This document shows positions 7,926 through 15,988 of a stretch of 64,000 nucleotides of DNA, one piece after another. The translations under genes and the position numbers were made by a program. This DNA comes from Mesorhizobium tianshanense (lineage in GTDB: Bacteria; Pseudomonadota; Alphaproteobacteria; Rhizobiales; Rhizobiaceae). The stretch lies in contig NZ_VLKT01000013.1 of the NCBI RefSeq assembly GCF_007830515.1, positions 1-64,000 of the forward strand, given 5' to 3'. The first letter of the stretch is position 1. The number at the start of each line of letters is the position of its first letter. The notes under the pieces were generated by a model, which saw only the letters and a list, made by a program, of their open reading frames with translations, was not told the DNA's origin and ran no database searches.

Positions 7926-8633
7926 CTACGGCAACTGCAGCAGCACGCCGACCACCGCCTTGCCGTCGGTGAAATAGGGGTCGCCGCCGCCATTGCGCCC
8001 GGTCTTGGTCGCGCCGATGCCTGATATCTCGCTGGTCGAGACCAGCATGCCGGCGGCGGACAGGTCGTGCATCAGGAAGTCGCGCTCGGCGTCGATGTCG
8101 GGAGCGATATCGTGGGTGATCGCCCCGGTGTCGTGGCTGAGGCCGACGCCGCGATCGAAGCTTGCCGAACCCAGCCACAGCGGCCGGCCGTCGTCGCCGG
8201 TCGCATCGGTCTGCCAGAAGCGGACATGATGGCGCCGGTCGGCGCTGGCGCCGACTGGCTTTTCGAAAGCCATGTCCTGTGCGCGGCCATCGAACAGGAG
8301 CCGGCTCACCGGCGCGTCGGGATAGGGGCGGCCGAACAGCACGCTCTCGCCGATTTCGATCGCGGTCTTCAGAGTAACGGCGTCGGCCGTGTCCCATCCG
8401 GCGATGGCGAAGGCGTGGACCAGCTCTTGTTCGGTGCCGACGAGGCCGACATTGATCGGGTCGCCAGGAATGCCTTGCGGCGTGTGCGTCACCATCTCGA
8501 AGCGCTGCGTGCGGAAGTTGCGGTTTCGCAGGCTCCAGAATTCCGGCGCGGCGAAATAGGCGAGCACGAGATAGCCGGCGCAAAACGCCACCAGCCAGAT
8601 CGTTGCGCGTCGTCGAAGGCTTCGTCGGCTCAC
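7926..8633 (-). CDS. LssY C-terminal domain protein, membrane-anchored
   Basis: The 235-residue protein has an N-terminal membrane anchor (TIWLVAFCAGYLVLAYFAA, 11-29) after an Arg-rich start. The rest matches the LssY C-terminal domain: NVGLVGTEQELVHAFAIAGW (61-80), RLLFDGRAQDMAFEK and RHHVRFWQ. The domain takes its name from the LssY component of Legionella type I secretion loci, but as a stand-alone protein its function is not known. Topology suggests a single-pass protein with most of the chain outside the cytoplasm. It lies 88 bp downstream of the extensin-like gene on the same strand and may be cotranscribed with it. Confidence 0.82.
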   Translation of the reverse strand: MSRRSLRRRATIWLVAFCAGYLVLAYFAAPEFWSLRNRNFRTQRFEMVTHTPQGIPGDPINVGLVGTEQELVHAFAIAGWDTADAVTLKTAIEIGESVLFGRPYPDAPVSRLLFDGRAQDMAFEKPVGASADRRHHVRFWQTDATGDDGRPLWLGSASFDRGVGLSHDTGAITHDIAPDIDAERDFLMHDLSAAGMLVSTSEISGIGATKTGRNGGGDPYFTDGKAVVGVLLQLP

Positions 8634-8721
8634 GAGATACCACCCAGGCGATATGGCATCACTTGTGTGGCGTCATTGTACGCGGCGCCACGGATCTTGG
8701 GCAGAGGGCAACCGCCAGGGC

Positions 8722-9624
8722 TCAGCGGCAGGCGCGGTAGCCGTTCTTGCGGTTCTTGATGTCGAAATGGAAATGGTTGCGGTGGTCGTAATTGTAACCG
8801 GGACCAAGCACGGTGGTGAAATACTGACAGCCGTCGGCGCGCACGGTGTTGAGGAAGCCGCGCGTGCGGAAGGCGAACAGGCCGGGCTTGCGCACGTCGA
8901 TATCGTTGCCGTTGTTGAGCTCGATGCTCATGATGTCGAGGGCGTTGCCCTTGCCGTGCTCCGACAGCACGCCTTCGCCTGCGATCCTGCGGCAGGAATA
9001 GCTCGAGCCCTGGCGGATGGTCTTGACCCCTGAGAAATAGCGCCAGCGGGCGGACGGGACGAGTTCGTTCCTGGTCCAGCCGGCGAAGGTGGCGGCCATG
9101 TCGCAGGTCAGCGTCGCGGCCGGCTTCATCCCGATGCTGCCGATGGCCGAGACCTTGACCGGATAGTCGATGCCGCACTGGCCCTCACGGATTGGCGCAA
9201 GGTCGGTGTAGGCGACGCCGAGGCGCTTCAGCTCCTTGCGGCAGTCGACCTCGCTGGCAGGCATCTGTTCGGCCGGCGCCATCGGCTCGTCCATGCGTGG
9301 ATAGGCGGCGGTCATGTACGGGTTGGAGGGGACGAGGGTCTGCATGCCAGTGTATTTCGGGACGGCCGATGTCTGGCTGCCGACATCGACGGCCGGTTCC
9401 AGCGAAAGCACGCTGCCGGTGGTGCAGGCCGAGATCGCGGCGATGGCAAGCCCGCCGGCAACCAAGCAGGCACTCGTGGCCCAGCCCACGAATGCCTGCT
9501 TAGATTCTCTTGTTTGCCGCAGGTTCTTGTCGCAAAACCGTGGAACACTTTTGCGGAACCTGCTTAGGCGCGCGCGTCTCATTTGCCGCGCGGCGACAAA
9601 CGCGACGCGAAATATCCCGGCCAT
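8722..9624 (-). CDS. Extensin-like (Extensin_C) secreted protein with an M15 peptidase-like motif
   Basis: The protein has 300 residues as read from the ATG at 9624. The C-terminal 175 residues form an Extensin_C domain with SEHGKGNALD (221-230) and HFHFD (284-288). The pattern S-x-H-x2-G-x-A-x-D followed by H-x-H resembles the zinc site of M15 D-Ala-D-Ala carboxypeptidases, so a cell-wall role is plausible (inference). A hydrophobic stretch ends in ISAC (64-67), a likely lipobox, but it lies about 50 residues in, so the true start may be downstream of 9624. Most cysteines are outside the membrane part and may form disulfides. A paralogue follows at 9828 on the same strand. Confidence 0.85.
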   Translation of the reverse strand: MAGIFRVAFVAARQMRRARLSRFRKSVPRFCDKNLRQTRESKQAFVGWATSACLVAGGLAIAAISACTTGSVLSLEPAVDVGSQTSAVPKYTGMQTLVPSNPYMTAAYPRMDEPMAPAEQMPASEVDCRKELKRLGVAYTDLAPIREGQCGIDYPVKVSAIGSIGMKPAATLTCDMAATFAGWTRNELVPSARWRYFSGVKTIRQGSSYSCRRIAGEGVLSEHGKGNALDIMSIELNNGNDIDVRKPGLFAFRTRGFLNTVRADGCQYFTTVLGPGYNYDHRNHFHFDIKNRKNGYRACR

Positions 9625-9643
9625 AGGCAGGTTCCCTGTCCCC

Positions 9644-9665
9644 GAACCTGATCCCGATCAGGTTC
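9644..9665. repeat. Perfect short palindrome (cruciform)
   Basis: GAACCTGATC and its exact reverse complement GATCAGGTTC are separated by only CC. It lies 20 bp upstream of the extensin-like gene start and next to the larger palindrome at 9679. There is no T-run, so it is not an obvious terminator. Confidence 0.6.
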
Positions 9666-9678
9666 TGCCTGTTTGTTT

Positions 9679-9728
9679 GACCATGATCTTTTCCGAAAAC
9701 CGGTTCCCACTTTTTCGGGATCATGGTC
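9679..9728. repeat. Rhizobial intergenic palindromic repeat
   Basis: GACCATGATC pairs with GATCATGGTC at the outer ends, and the interior has CCGAAAA and TTTTTCGG arms around CGGTTCCC. From memory this matches a highly abundant intergenic repeat of Rhizobiales genomes. It sits between the two extensin-like genes. Function is unknown. Confidence 0.75.
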
Positions 9729-9827
9729 CAGATGGCACAGAGTTTAGTCGCCAAGAGTAAAGGAAAAATCAGCGGCTGCGTTTACGGCTGCGGCCAAATT
9801 GCGGCGCGCAGTCGGGCCGGGACCGTG

Positions 9828-10841
9828 TCACTGGCAGAAGGTGCCGCCGTTGCGGCGCGGTGCGAGATCGAGATGGAAATGCAGCGAATGATCCGCATCG
9901 CTGCCCGGGCCAAGCACGGTCTTGAACGGTCCGCAGGCTGCCTTGCGCAGCGCGTTCAGGAATTTCGCGTCCTTTTCCGGCGGCACCGGGCCGACGTCGA
10001 TCCTTTTCCCGTCCGAAAGCGTGAAGTTGGCGATGTCGAGCGCATTGCCGAAGGCATGCTCCGACAATTTCCCTCCGCCATTGCGCTGTCGGCAGACGAA
10101 GGCCGATGCCTGGCCGACCGACTTGAGATTGGCGCCGAACTCGGCCTTGGCCGCCGGCTGGACGACATCGGTGGCGAAGCGCGCGGCGGCCTCGGCCATC
10201 TGGCAGTTCAGCTCGGTTTCGGGGTTGATATCCAATGACTTGCCCAGCGTCTTCAGCACGATTGGATAGGGGATGGAGCAGCCGACCGCCGCATCGTGCT
10301 CGGCCTTCCTTTCCTCGAAGTCGACGCCCACCGACTTCAGCCGCCTGCGGCAGGCAAGTTCCTCCTCCGGCATTTTTTCCTGCGGCACGGAGGCCGAGCG
10401 TGGGTCGGGAGGGATTTCCTTCTCCTGCGTCTGCGCCGGCTTCTCCGGTGGTTTCGGGGCGGTGGCCGGCGGCTCCGCCTCAGCGGGCTTTTCGGTCGGT
10501 TTTGGAGCGACTGTCGGCGGCTCCGGCCGGGCTTCCTCGGTCTGGTCGGGTTTGTCCTGGTCCGGTTTGTCGGTCGCGGGTTGATCAGGCGTTGGCGCAT
10601 CCGCAGGGCGCGGCTCGGGGACCGGCGCGTCGGCAGGTGCGGCCTTTTGCGCTGGTTGCGATCGATTGAGCTCCGGGACGGGCACGGTTTCAGGCAATTT
10701 TGGAGCTTTGGCCAGGGCCGCTCCTGCGAACAGCATGGCCGCCGCCAAAGGCGGCGCCAATCTGCCCAGTCCAGCCAATCTGCTCACCAATCTGGTCAAT
10801 CCGGCCAATCCGATCGATCCGGGAGGGGTTAGCGCCGCCAT
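9828..10841 (-). CDS. Extensin-like (Extensin_C) secreted protein, proline-rich linker
   Basis: The 337-residue protein is organised as a signal or anchor segment (about 30-45, ending AGAALA), a Pro/Ala/Glu/Lys-rich linker (47-155) with PKPTEKP- and PDQDKPDQ-like repeats, and an Extensin_C domain (about 160-337). The domain carries SEHAFGNALD (260-269) and HFHLD (321-325), the same M15-like pattern as the paralogue at 8722, and several paired cysteines. The linker probably spans periplasm or cell wall. The 5' coding end contains short repeats of GATTGGC/CCAATC type (10759-10815), so the start is uncertain; MLFAG at residue 36 is an alternative. No ribosome site decides it. Confidence 0.85.
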   Translation of the reverse strand: MAALTPPGSIGLAGLTRLVSRLAGLGRLAPPLAAAMLFAGAALAKAPKLPETVPVPELNRSQPAQKAAPADAPVPEPRPADAPTPDQPATDKPDQDKPDQTEEARPEPPTVAPKPTEKPAEAEPPATAPKPPEKPAQTQEKEIPPDPRSASVPQEKMPEEELACRRRLKSVGVDFEERKAEHDAAVGCSIPYPIVLKTLGKSLDINPETELNCQMAEAAARFATDVVQPAAKAEFGANLKSVGQASAFVCRQRNGGGKLSEHAFGNALDIANFTLSDGKRIDVGPVPPEKDAKFLNALRKAACGPFKTVLGPGSDADHSLHFHLDLAPRRNGGTFCQ

Positions 10842-10916
10842 TCGTCCTTAACGGCGGGTGCGTGCGGAAGTTGCCCTGGACGAGGGCTTGGCCGATCACG
10901 AACAGTAACCGCGGCG

Positions 10917-11357
10917 TTACGCGCCGATCGCTTCCAGCCCTTCCTCCAGCCAATCGGCCAAGAGCGGCATGCCGAGCAGATATTTCGCCGTGCGCTTGTT
11001 GGCGCGCTCGCGCGCGGCGGCCAGCGCGTCCGCCCATTCCGAGGCGTCATAGTCGCCGCGGCCAACCCAGGCCAGCGCGACGAGTTCGGCCGCCTCGTCG
11101 ACATTGAGGTCGTTGATCAGCTCGCGCAGTTCTTCTTCGGTGAGGTTTTCGGAACTTTCCTCCGCGAGACCATCATGGTGGTGGTTGTCGTGCGCCTCGC
11201 CGTCGAGTTCTATCTCGTGCTCGGCGCCATCGGCATAGTCTTCGTTGACGGCAGCACTCAGCGCCTTCGCCTTGAGGATGAACAGGCGCACGGTGTCGGG
11301 ACCGATCGAAAGTTCCCATTCCCTTTCAACGCTCCGCCGCACTGGCCTTCTCCGCAT
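10917..11357 (-). CDS. DUF3775 domain protein
   Basis: This is an acidic 146-residue protein with DUF3775 features: LSIGPDTVRLFILKAKALSA (about 16-35), a His/Asp-rich middle (HDNHHHDG, about 56-63) and NLTEEELRELINDLNVDEAAELVALAWVGRGDY (71-103). No signal peptide or membrane segment is seen, so it is probably cytoplasmic. The family is common in alphaproteobacteria and has no established function. The His-rich loop might bind metal, but that is speculation. It precedes the extensin gene on the same strand with a 75-bp gap. Confidence 0.82.
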   Translation of the reverse strand: MRRRPVRRSVEREWELSIGPDTVRLFILKAKALSAAVNEDYADGAEHEIELDGEAHDNHHHDGLAEESSENLTEEELRELINDLNVDEAAELVALAWVGRGDYDASEWADALAAARERANKRTAKYLLGMPLLADWLEEGLEAIGA

Positions 11358-11540
11358 GCTCCGTTTGCCGTATGCTGGATGATAGCGAATTTGCGGCGCT
11401 CGTCACGTCACCTTCGGCTCTTCAATTTTGCGGCCGTTACGGACGGTTTCAAAAAAGCTTTTGGGGGCCGCAATCTTTCCGGGATGAAACGGCTTCGGCC
11501 CGGCGTTAGCCTCGCACTGTCGTGTTTCAAGGAGGTTTCG

Positions 11541-12074
11541 ATGCGCAGACGATTGCTGATCCAGGTTCTGGCGCTTGCCGCCCTGCCGCTGTTTGCGGCC
11601 CCGGTGTTTTCGGCGGGCGAGGGTGGCGGAGGTGGCGAGACCGTCACGAAATGCAAGAAAGGCTATGTCTACGACAAGAAGCTGAAGAAATGCGTGACAC
11701 CGAAGCAAGGCATGCTGGACGACGACAACATCTATGAAGCCGGCCACGCACTGGCGATGGCCGGACGTTATGACGAGGCGATCGCCGTGCTCAGCCTCGC
11801 TGCGGACAAGAAAGACCCACGCATCCTCAACTATCTCGGCTACTCGCATCGCCATTCCGGACGCGTCACCGTCGGCCTCGGCTATTACGAGGAAGCGCTG
11901 CGCATCGACCCGAACTATACGCTAGTGCGCGAATATCTCGGCGAGGCCCATCTGCAGATCGGCGATCTCGCCGGCGCCCAGGAACAGCTCCAGGAGATCG
12001 AGAAGCGCACCGGCAAGGGATCTCGCGAATACGGCATGCTGTCCGAGCAGATCGACCATTTCACGAGGAGCTGA
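11541..12074 (+). CDS. Secreted tetratricopeptide-repeat protein
   Basis: The protein has 177 residues; the ATG at 11541 follows AAGGAGGTTTCG, which settles the start against a longer open frame. A signal peptide (1-24, ending VFSAG) leads into a Gly stretch (26-31), a two-Cys segment CKKGYVYDKKLKKC (38-51), and about three TPR-like units from 60 on (EAGHALAMAGRYDEAIAVLS, LNYLGYSHRHSGRVTVGLGYYEEALRIDP, YLGEAHLQIGDLAGAQEQLQEIE). TPR proteins act as protein-binding scaffolds; here the site is periplasmic. No partner is evident. The gene ends at a strong terminator (12099-12126). Confidence 0.85.
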   Translation: MRRRLLIQVLALAALPLFAAPVFSAGEGGGGGETVTKCKKGYVYDKKLKKCVTPKQGMLDDDNIYEAGHALAMAGRYDEAIAVLSLAADKKDPRILNYLGYSHRHSGRVTVGLGYYEEALRIDPNYTLVREYLGEAHLQIGDLAGAQEQLQEIEKRTGKGSREYGMLSEQIDHFTRS

Positions 12075-12098
12075 CTCGACCCCCGAACGCTCCTCACA

Positions 12099-12126
12099 CC
12101 GGCTGCGGGCAATCGCAGCCGGTTTT
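12099..12126 (+). terminator. Rho-independent terminator after the TPR gene
   Basis: CCGGCTGCG and CGCAGCCGG form a perfect nine-pair stem with a GGCAAT loop, followed by TTTT. It lies 25 bp after the stop codon. Confidence 0.85.
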
Positions 12127-12207
12127 CGTTGCCGCGCGTCCTGCCAGGCGCGCGCCGCCGCGACGGGGTTCCCGCAAATGACGGGCGAATTTTTCAAAAC
12201 CGTTTTT

Positions 12208-12240
12208 TTGGCGTGAAAAACCCGCGAAGATTGCTATATT
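12208..12240 (+). promoter_or_regulatory. Possible greA promoter
   Basis: TATATT at 12235-12240 is a good -10 candidate in an AT-rich patch; TTGGCG at 12208 would be a -35, although the 21-bp spacing is long. The evidence is weak but the position, just before the leader hairpin, makes sense. Confidence 0.35.
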
Positions 12241-12258
12241 GGGAAAAATTGTGGTGAG

Positions 12259-12299
12259 ACGGTTCCGTTAGCCCGAGGCTGCCGGACCGTTTTCTTTTT
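12259..12299 (+). terminator. Terminator-like hairpin in the greA leader (possible attenuator)
   Basis: ACGGT and CCG (12259-12267, one bulged T) pair with CGG and ACCGT (12283-12290). An inner AGCC/GGCT stem caps the structure, and TTTCTTTTTG follows. This is a full intrinsic-terminator layout placed between the likely promoter and greA, 60 bp before the ATG. Termination here would make a short leader RNA of about 50 nt, as E. coli does with GraL in its greA leader. Confidence 0.65.
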
Positions 12300-12358
12300 G
12301 TACCATCGACAAGGTCGTTCCCGGAAAGCGGGGGCGGCTGCAGGAAAGGTCAGGCATC

Positions 12359-12832
12359 ATGAACAAGGTCCCGATGACAGGCGAGGGGTTCGCGTCGTTG
12401 AAGGAAGAGCTGCGCTGGCGCCAGCAGGAAGAGCGACCGCGCATCATTGAGGCAATCTCCGAAGCGCGCTCGCATGGCGACCTTTCCGAAAATGCCGAAT
12501 ACCACGCGGCGAAAGAGGCACAGAGCCTCAATGAGGGCCGCGTCCACGAGCTTGAGGATTTCATCGCGCGCGCCGAGGTGATCGACATCACCAAGCTCAG
12601 CGGCGAAAAGGTCAAGTTTGGCGCGACCGTGGTGCTGGTCGACGAGGACACGGAAGAGAAGAAGACCTACCAGATCGTCGGAGACCAGGAAGCGGACGTG
12701 AAGTCCGGCCGTATCTCGATTTCCTCGCCGATCGCGCGGGCGCTGATCGGCAAGGAAGTCGGCGACGCGATCGAGGTCAATGCGCCAGGCGGCGCACGGG
12801 GTTATGAGATCGTCCAGGTGCAGTATATCTGA
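12359..12832 (+). CDS. greA: Transcription elongation factor GreA
   Basis: The 157-residue protein has the GreA layout: an N-terminal antiparallel coiled coil (1-75) with the catalytic tip acids Asp41 and Glu44 in [14 protein letters not shown] (38-51), and a C-terminal FKBP-like domain (80-157) that binds RNA polymerase. GreA stimulates cleavage of backtracked RNA in the secondary channel, rescuing arrested polymerase. Length and motifs match the family fully. The mRNA has a long leader with a terminator-like hairpin, suggesting premature termination as a control. The gene is convergent with waaC. Confidence 0.97.
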   Translation: MNKVPMTGEGFASLKEELRWRQQEERPRIIEAISEARSHGDLSENAEYHAAKEAQSLNEGRVHELEDFIARAEVIDITKLSGEKVKFGATVVLVDEDTEEKKTYQIVGDQEADVKSGRISISSPIARALIGKEVGDAIEVNAPGGARGYEIVQVQYI

Positions 12833-12872
12833 GGGAACTCAAGGGTTCGGCCTCGCGCTGACCTTTCCGATT

Positions 12873-12895
12873 GAATTGATTGAACAAATCAATTC
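12873..12895. repeat. Perfect hairpin between convergent greA and waaC
   Basis: GAATTGATT and AATCAATTC form a nine-pair stem with a GAACA loop. It overlaps the waaC stop codon. There is no T-run, so it is at best a weak bidirectional 3'-end structure. Confidence 0.45.
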
Positions 12896-13878
12896 TTGCC
12901 GGTGCCGGCCTGACCAAGCGCCCGGCGCTCAAGCAGCCTCTCGGCCTCCGCCATCACCTCCGCCGGCGCGACGCCGCCGCCGGGCGCGGCAAGCAGCGTT
13001 GACGAGAACGGCCCGCGCGGGCCGGTCAGGCCGGGCTCCGTCGCCAAGAACACGGCGACGGTCGGCAGGCCGAAGGCACTGGCGAGGTGGGTGAGGCCGG
13101 TGTCGGCGCCGATGACCAGCACCGACCGGCCGATGATCGCGCCGATCTCGGCAAGCGGCGATTTCGGCACCAGAACCGTCTGTGGAACGGCTTGGGCAAT
13201 CGCCTCGGCAACCGCCTTTTCCCTGTCGTTCGACCAGGTGGTGACCGGCGTCATTCCTCTTTCCACGAGAAGCCGGGCAGTCTCGATCCAGTGGCCGGCC
13301 GGCCATTTCTTGTCCTCGCGGCTGGTGCCGTGCAGCAGGAAGGCGGGGTCTTCGCCGACAAAGGTCGAACCGCCGGCCGGCGGCACAATGCCGGACTCGA
13401 TCCCGGAAAAATCCGGTTCATAGCCGAGCGCCAGCCCGAACAGCCGCCTCGTGCGTTCGATGGCGTGCAGGTCGCGCGGCACAGCATAGCGGCGGTCGTA
13501 GAACAAAGCCGCCGAAGGTTCGCGGGCACTCGAGCCGTCGAATCCGGCGATCGGCGCCGCCGCCTGTTTCGCCACCAGCGCCGATTTCAGCAATCCTTGC
13601 GCATCGATGACGAGATCGTAGCGGCAATCCCGCAAGGCGCGGCGCAAACCCGCCGCCTCGCGCCATGTGCCGCGGTCGAGCGGACTTGTGCGCCAGCGCC
13701 GGATCGCCACGGTGTGAATGGTCGCGATCGCCGGATGCAGCGCCACGATACCGGCAAAAGCCTCCTCCACACACCAGTCGAACGACACATCGGGTCGGTT
13801 GCGGCGCGCATCCTCGACGGCCGGAAAGGTATGGATGACGTCACCCATCGAGGATGTCTTGACGATGAGCACCTTCAT
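12889..13878 (-). CDS. waaC: LPS heptosyltransferase I (WaaC), glycosyltransferase family 9
   Basis: The 329-residue GT9 enzyme begins [20 protein letters not shown], the typical WaaC N-terminus (KxSSxGDVxHTxPA), and carries GADTGLTHLASAFGLPTVAVF near 254-274, the sugar-nucleotide-binding loop. It transfers the first L-glycero-D-manno-heptose from ADP-heptose to Kdo on lipid A at the cytoplasmic face of the inner membrane. The ATG overlaps the waaF stop by 4 bp, so translation is coupled; order is hldD-waaF-waaC. Heptosyltransferase I rather than II rests on the N-terminal motif and on the distinct waaF next door. Confidence 0.92.
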   Translation of the reverse strand: MKVLIVKTSSMGDVIHTFPAVEDARRNRPDVSFDWCVEEAFAGIVALHPAIATIHTVAIRRWRTSPLDRGTWREAAGLRRALRDCRYDLVIDAQGLLKSALVAKQAAAPIAGFDGSSAREPSAALFYDRRYAVPRDLHAIERTRRLFGLALGYEPDFSGIESGIVPPAGGSTFVGEDPAFLLHGTSREDKKWPAGHWIETARLLVERGMTPVTTWSNDREKAVAEAIAQAVPQTVLVPKSPLAEIGAIIGRSVLVIGADTGLTHLASAFGLPTVAVFLATEPGLTGPRGPFSSTLLAAPGGGVAPAEVMAEAERLLERRALGQAGTGKN

Positions 13879-14882
13879 GCGGCGGCCGGTATTTCCAGCA
13901 GCCGTTCCACTGCTGCCGCGACCTGCGCGACCTCGAGCGTCTTCAGGCAGTTGAGATGACCGAGCGGGCAGATTTTCTTATGGCAGGGCGAACAGGACAG
14001 GCCGAGCCAGACCAGTTCGCGGTGCTCGGCCAGCGGCGGTGTATTCTGCGGCGAGGTCGAGCCATAGACGGCAACGATCGGTGTGCCGACCGCTGCTGCA
14101 ACATGCATCAGCCCGCTGTCGTTCGACACCGCGAGCCTGGCCGAGGCGATCAGGTCGATGGCGTCCTCCAGCCCCGTCTGGCCGGCGAGGTCGACAGCAC
14201 CCGGTGCAAGCGCGGCGATTTCCGCCGTGACGTCGGCGTCGTTCTTCGATCCGAACAGCGCGACCTTCAGTCCTTTCGCCATCATGTTGCGGGCAAGGCC
14301 GGCATAGGCTTCACTCGGCCAGCGTTTGGCCGGGCCGAATTCGGCGCCCGGCATAAGTGCTGCGAATTTCTTCGCCTCCAGCCCGAAGCGGCCCAGCAAT
14401 GCCGCCTGGTTTTTCGTGTCGACAGCAAGCCTTGGGACGCGGAACGTTCCGCCTTGCGCGAGGCCGAAATAGGCTTGCGCCGTGCGCCGTTTCACACCGT
14501 CGGGCAAGGGAACGATGTCGGTCAGCAGCCCGTAGCGCATTTCCTTGAGATGGCCGACACGGCGCGGGATGCGGGCAAAGAACGGGACCAGCGCCGACTT
14601 CCAGCTTCCCGGCATGACATAGGCCATGTCGTAGCGGTCGCGCAGCCGGCGGCCGAAGCGCCTTCGGATGCTGAATTCCAGCGCGCCGGATTTCAGCGGC
14701 AGATCGATCTGCTGGCGTATTTCGGGCATGCGCTTGACCAATGGTGCCGCCCATGCCGGGGCCAGCACGTCGATCGCGGTGTTCGGGTGAAGCTCTTTCA
14801 GCGCCGAGAAGAGGCACTGCGCCATCACCATGTCGCCCACCCAGCGGGGGCCGATCACGAGGATCGCTGGGCTTTCAGCCAT
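13875..14882 (-). CDS. waaF: LPS heptosyltransferase II (WaaF), glycosyltransferase family 9
   Basis: The 335-residue GT9 enzyme starts [22 protein letters not shown], the WaaF-type N-terminus (IGPxWVGDMVMxQ). It has [13 protein letters not shown] (about 181-193), typical of RfaF, and [27 protein letters not shown] in the donor site. A Cys-rich tail follows ([17 protein letters not shown]), also common in WaaF. It adds the second heptose to the inner core. It overlaps hldD by 28 bp upstream and waaC by 4 bp downstream, so it is the middle gene of a tight operon. Confidence 0.93.
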   Translation of the reverse strand: MAESPAILVIGPRWVGDMVMAQCLFSALKELHPNTAIDVLAPAWAAPLVKRMPEIRQQIDLPLKSGALEFSIRRRFGRRLRDRYDMAYVMPGSWKSALVPFFARIPRRVGHLKEMRYGLLTDIVPLPDGVKRRTAQAYFGLAQGGTFRVPRLAVDTKNQAALLGRFGLEAKKFAALMPGAEFGPAKRWPSEAYAGLARNMMAKGLKVALFGSKNDADVTAEIAALAPGAVDLAGQTGLEDAIDLIASARLAVSNDSGLMHVAAAVGTPIVAVYGSTSPQNTPPLAEHRELVWLGLSCSPCHKKICPLGHLNCLKTLEVAQVAAAVERLLEIPAAA

Positions 14883-15823
14883 TCGACATAGTCTCTGACG
14901 CCGGTTTCCACTGTGCGAAACTGACCATTGTAACCGGCAGCGCGCAACCGGGACATATCAGCTTGGGTAAAACTCTGGTAGCTGCCCTTGAGGTGGTCGG
15001 GGAAGTCGATGAACTCGATCTGCCCTTTGCCCAGCGTGCCGATCACCGTTTCGGCAATGGTGCGGAACGGCTGGGCGCGGCCGGTGCCGCAATTGAAGAT
15101 GCCGCTCAGTTCGCGTTTCCACAGCCACAGATTGACGTCGGCAACATCGCCGACATGGATGAAATCGCGGCTCTGCTCGCCGGGTCCGAAACCGTCATAG
15201 GCACCGAACAGTTTCGGGTTCTGGCCCTGCTCGACCTGGTTGAACAGATGGAAGGCGACCGAGGCCATGGCACCCTTGTGCGCCTCATGCGGTCCATAGA
15301 CGTTGAAATAGCGCAGGCCAGCCACCGGCGAATGGTCATTTATTTGGGAATGATTTGGGTCGAAGACGGTGCGGCGGACGTAGTCGTCGAACAGCTTCTT
15401 CGAATAGGCATAGACGTTGAGCGGGCGTTCGCATTCCGGCTCCTCGCGAAAGTCGGCGCCGCCGCCATAGACCGAGGCGGAGGAGGCATAGAGGAAAGGC
15501 ACGCGCAGCGCGAGGCAGGCATGCAGCAGCCGCTTCGAATAGGCGTAGTTCACCTCCATCATGAACTTGCCGTTCCACTCGGTGGTGGTCGAGCAGGCGC
15601 CCTGGTGAAAGACGGCCTCGATGCGGCCGAGCCCGCCGTCTTCGAGGCGCGCCAGGAAATCGTCCTTGTCGAGATAGTCGGCGATCTGGAGATCGGCGAG
15701 ATTGGCGATCTTGTGGCCGTCGGTCAGGTCGTCGACGACAAGGATGTCGTTAATCCCTTCGGCATTGAGCGCGGCGACGATGTTGGAGCCGATCATGCCG
15801 GCGCCGCCCGTGACGATGATCAT
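14855..15823 (-). CDS. hldD: ADP-L-glycero-D-manno-heptose 6-epimerase
   Basis: This 322-residue extended short-chain dehydrogenase has the NAD(P) loop [10 protein letters not shown] (5-14), the catalytic Ser/Tyr/Lys set (SSASVYGG around 114-121; Tyr138 and Lys142 in YAYSK) and an HldD-like [11 protein letters not shown] segment. It converts ADP-D-glycero- to ADP-L-glycero-beta-D-manno-heptose, the last donor-making step before WaaC/WaaF. It is the first gene of the leftward operon; the ATG at 15823 lies about 165 bp from the divergent LysE-type gene. Confidence 0.95.
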   Translation of the reverse strand: MIIVTGGAGMIGSNIVAALNAEGINDILVVDDLTDGHKIANLADLQIADYLDKDDFLARLEDGGLGRIEAVFHQGACSTTTEWNGKFMMEVNYAYSKRLLHACLALRVPFLYASSASVYGGGADFREEPECERPLNVYAYSKKLFDDYVRRTVFDPNHSQINDHSPVAGLRYFNVYGPHEAHKGAMASVAFHLFNQVEQGQNPKLFGAYDGFGPGEQSRDFIHVGDVADVNLWLWKRELSGIFNCGTGRAQPFRTIAETVIGTLGKGQIEFIDFPDHLKGSYQSFTQADMSRLRAAGYNGQFRTVETGVRDYVEWLKAQRSS

Positions 15824-15988
15824 GAATGCCTCTGGTACCTCATGCCGATTCCGGTCCTTATAGGGGAGGCTGGCGGGGCTGTCGATAAAGCAGGCCGCAA
15901 TCCGGCGGCTGGGTGAGTGCCACAGTGCCGCCGCAAAGCTCTCGCTTCAGTCGGCAACCCACCGGCGAAGCGCGACAGGAGCAAGGCA

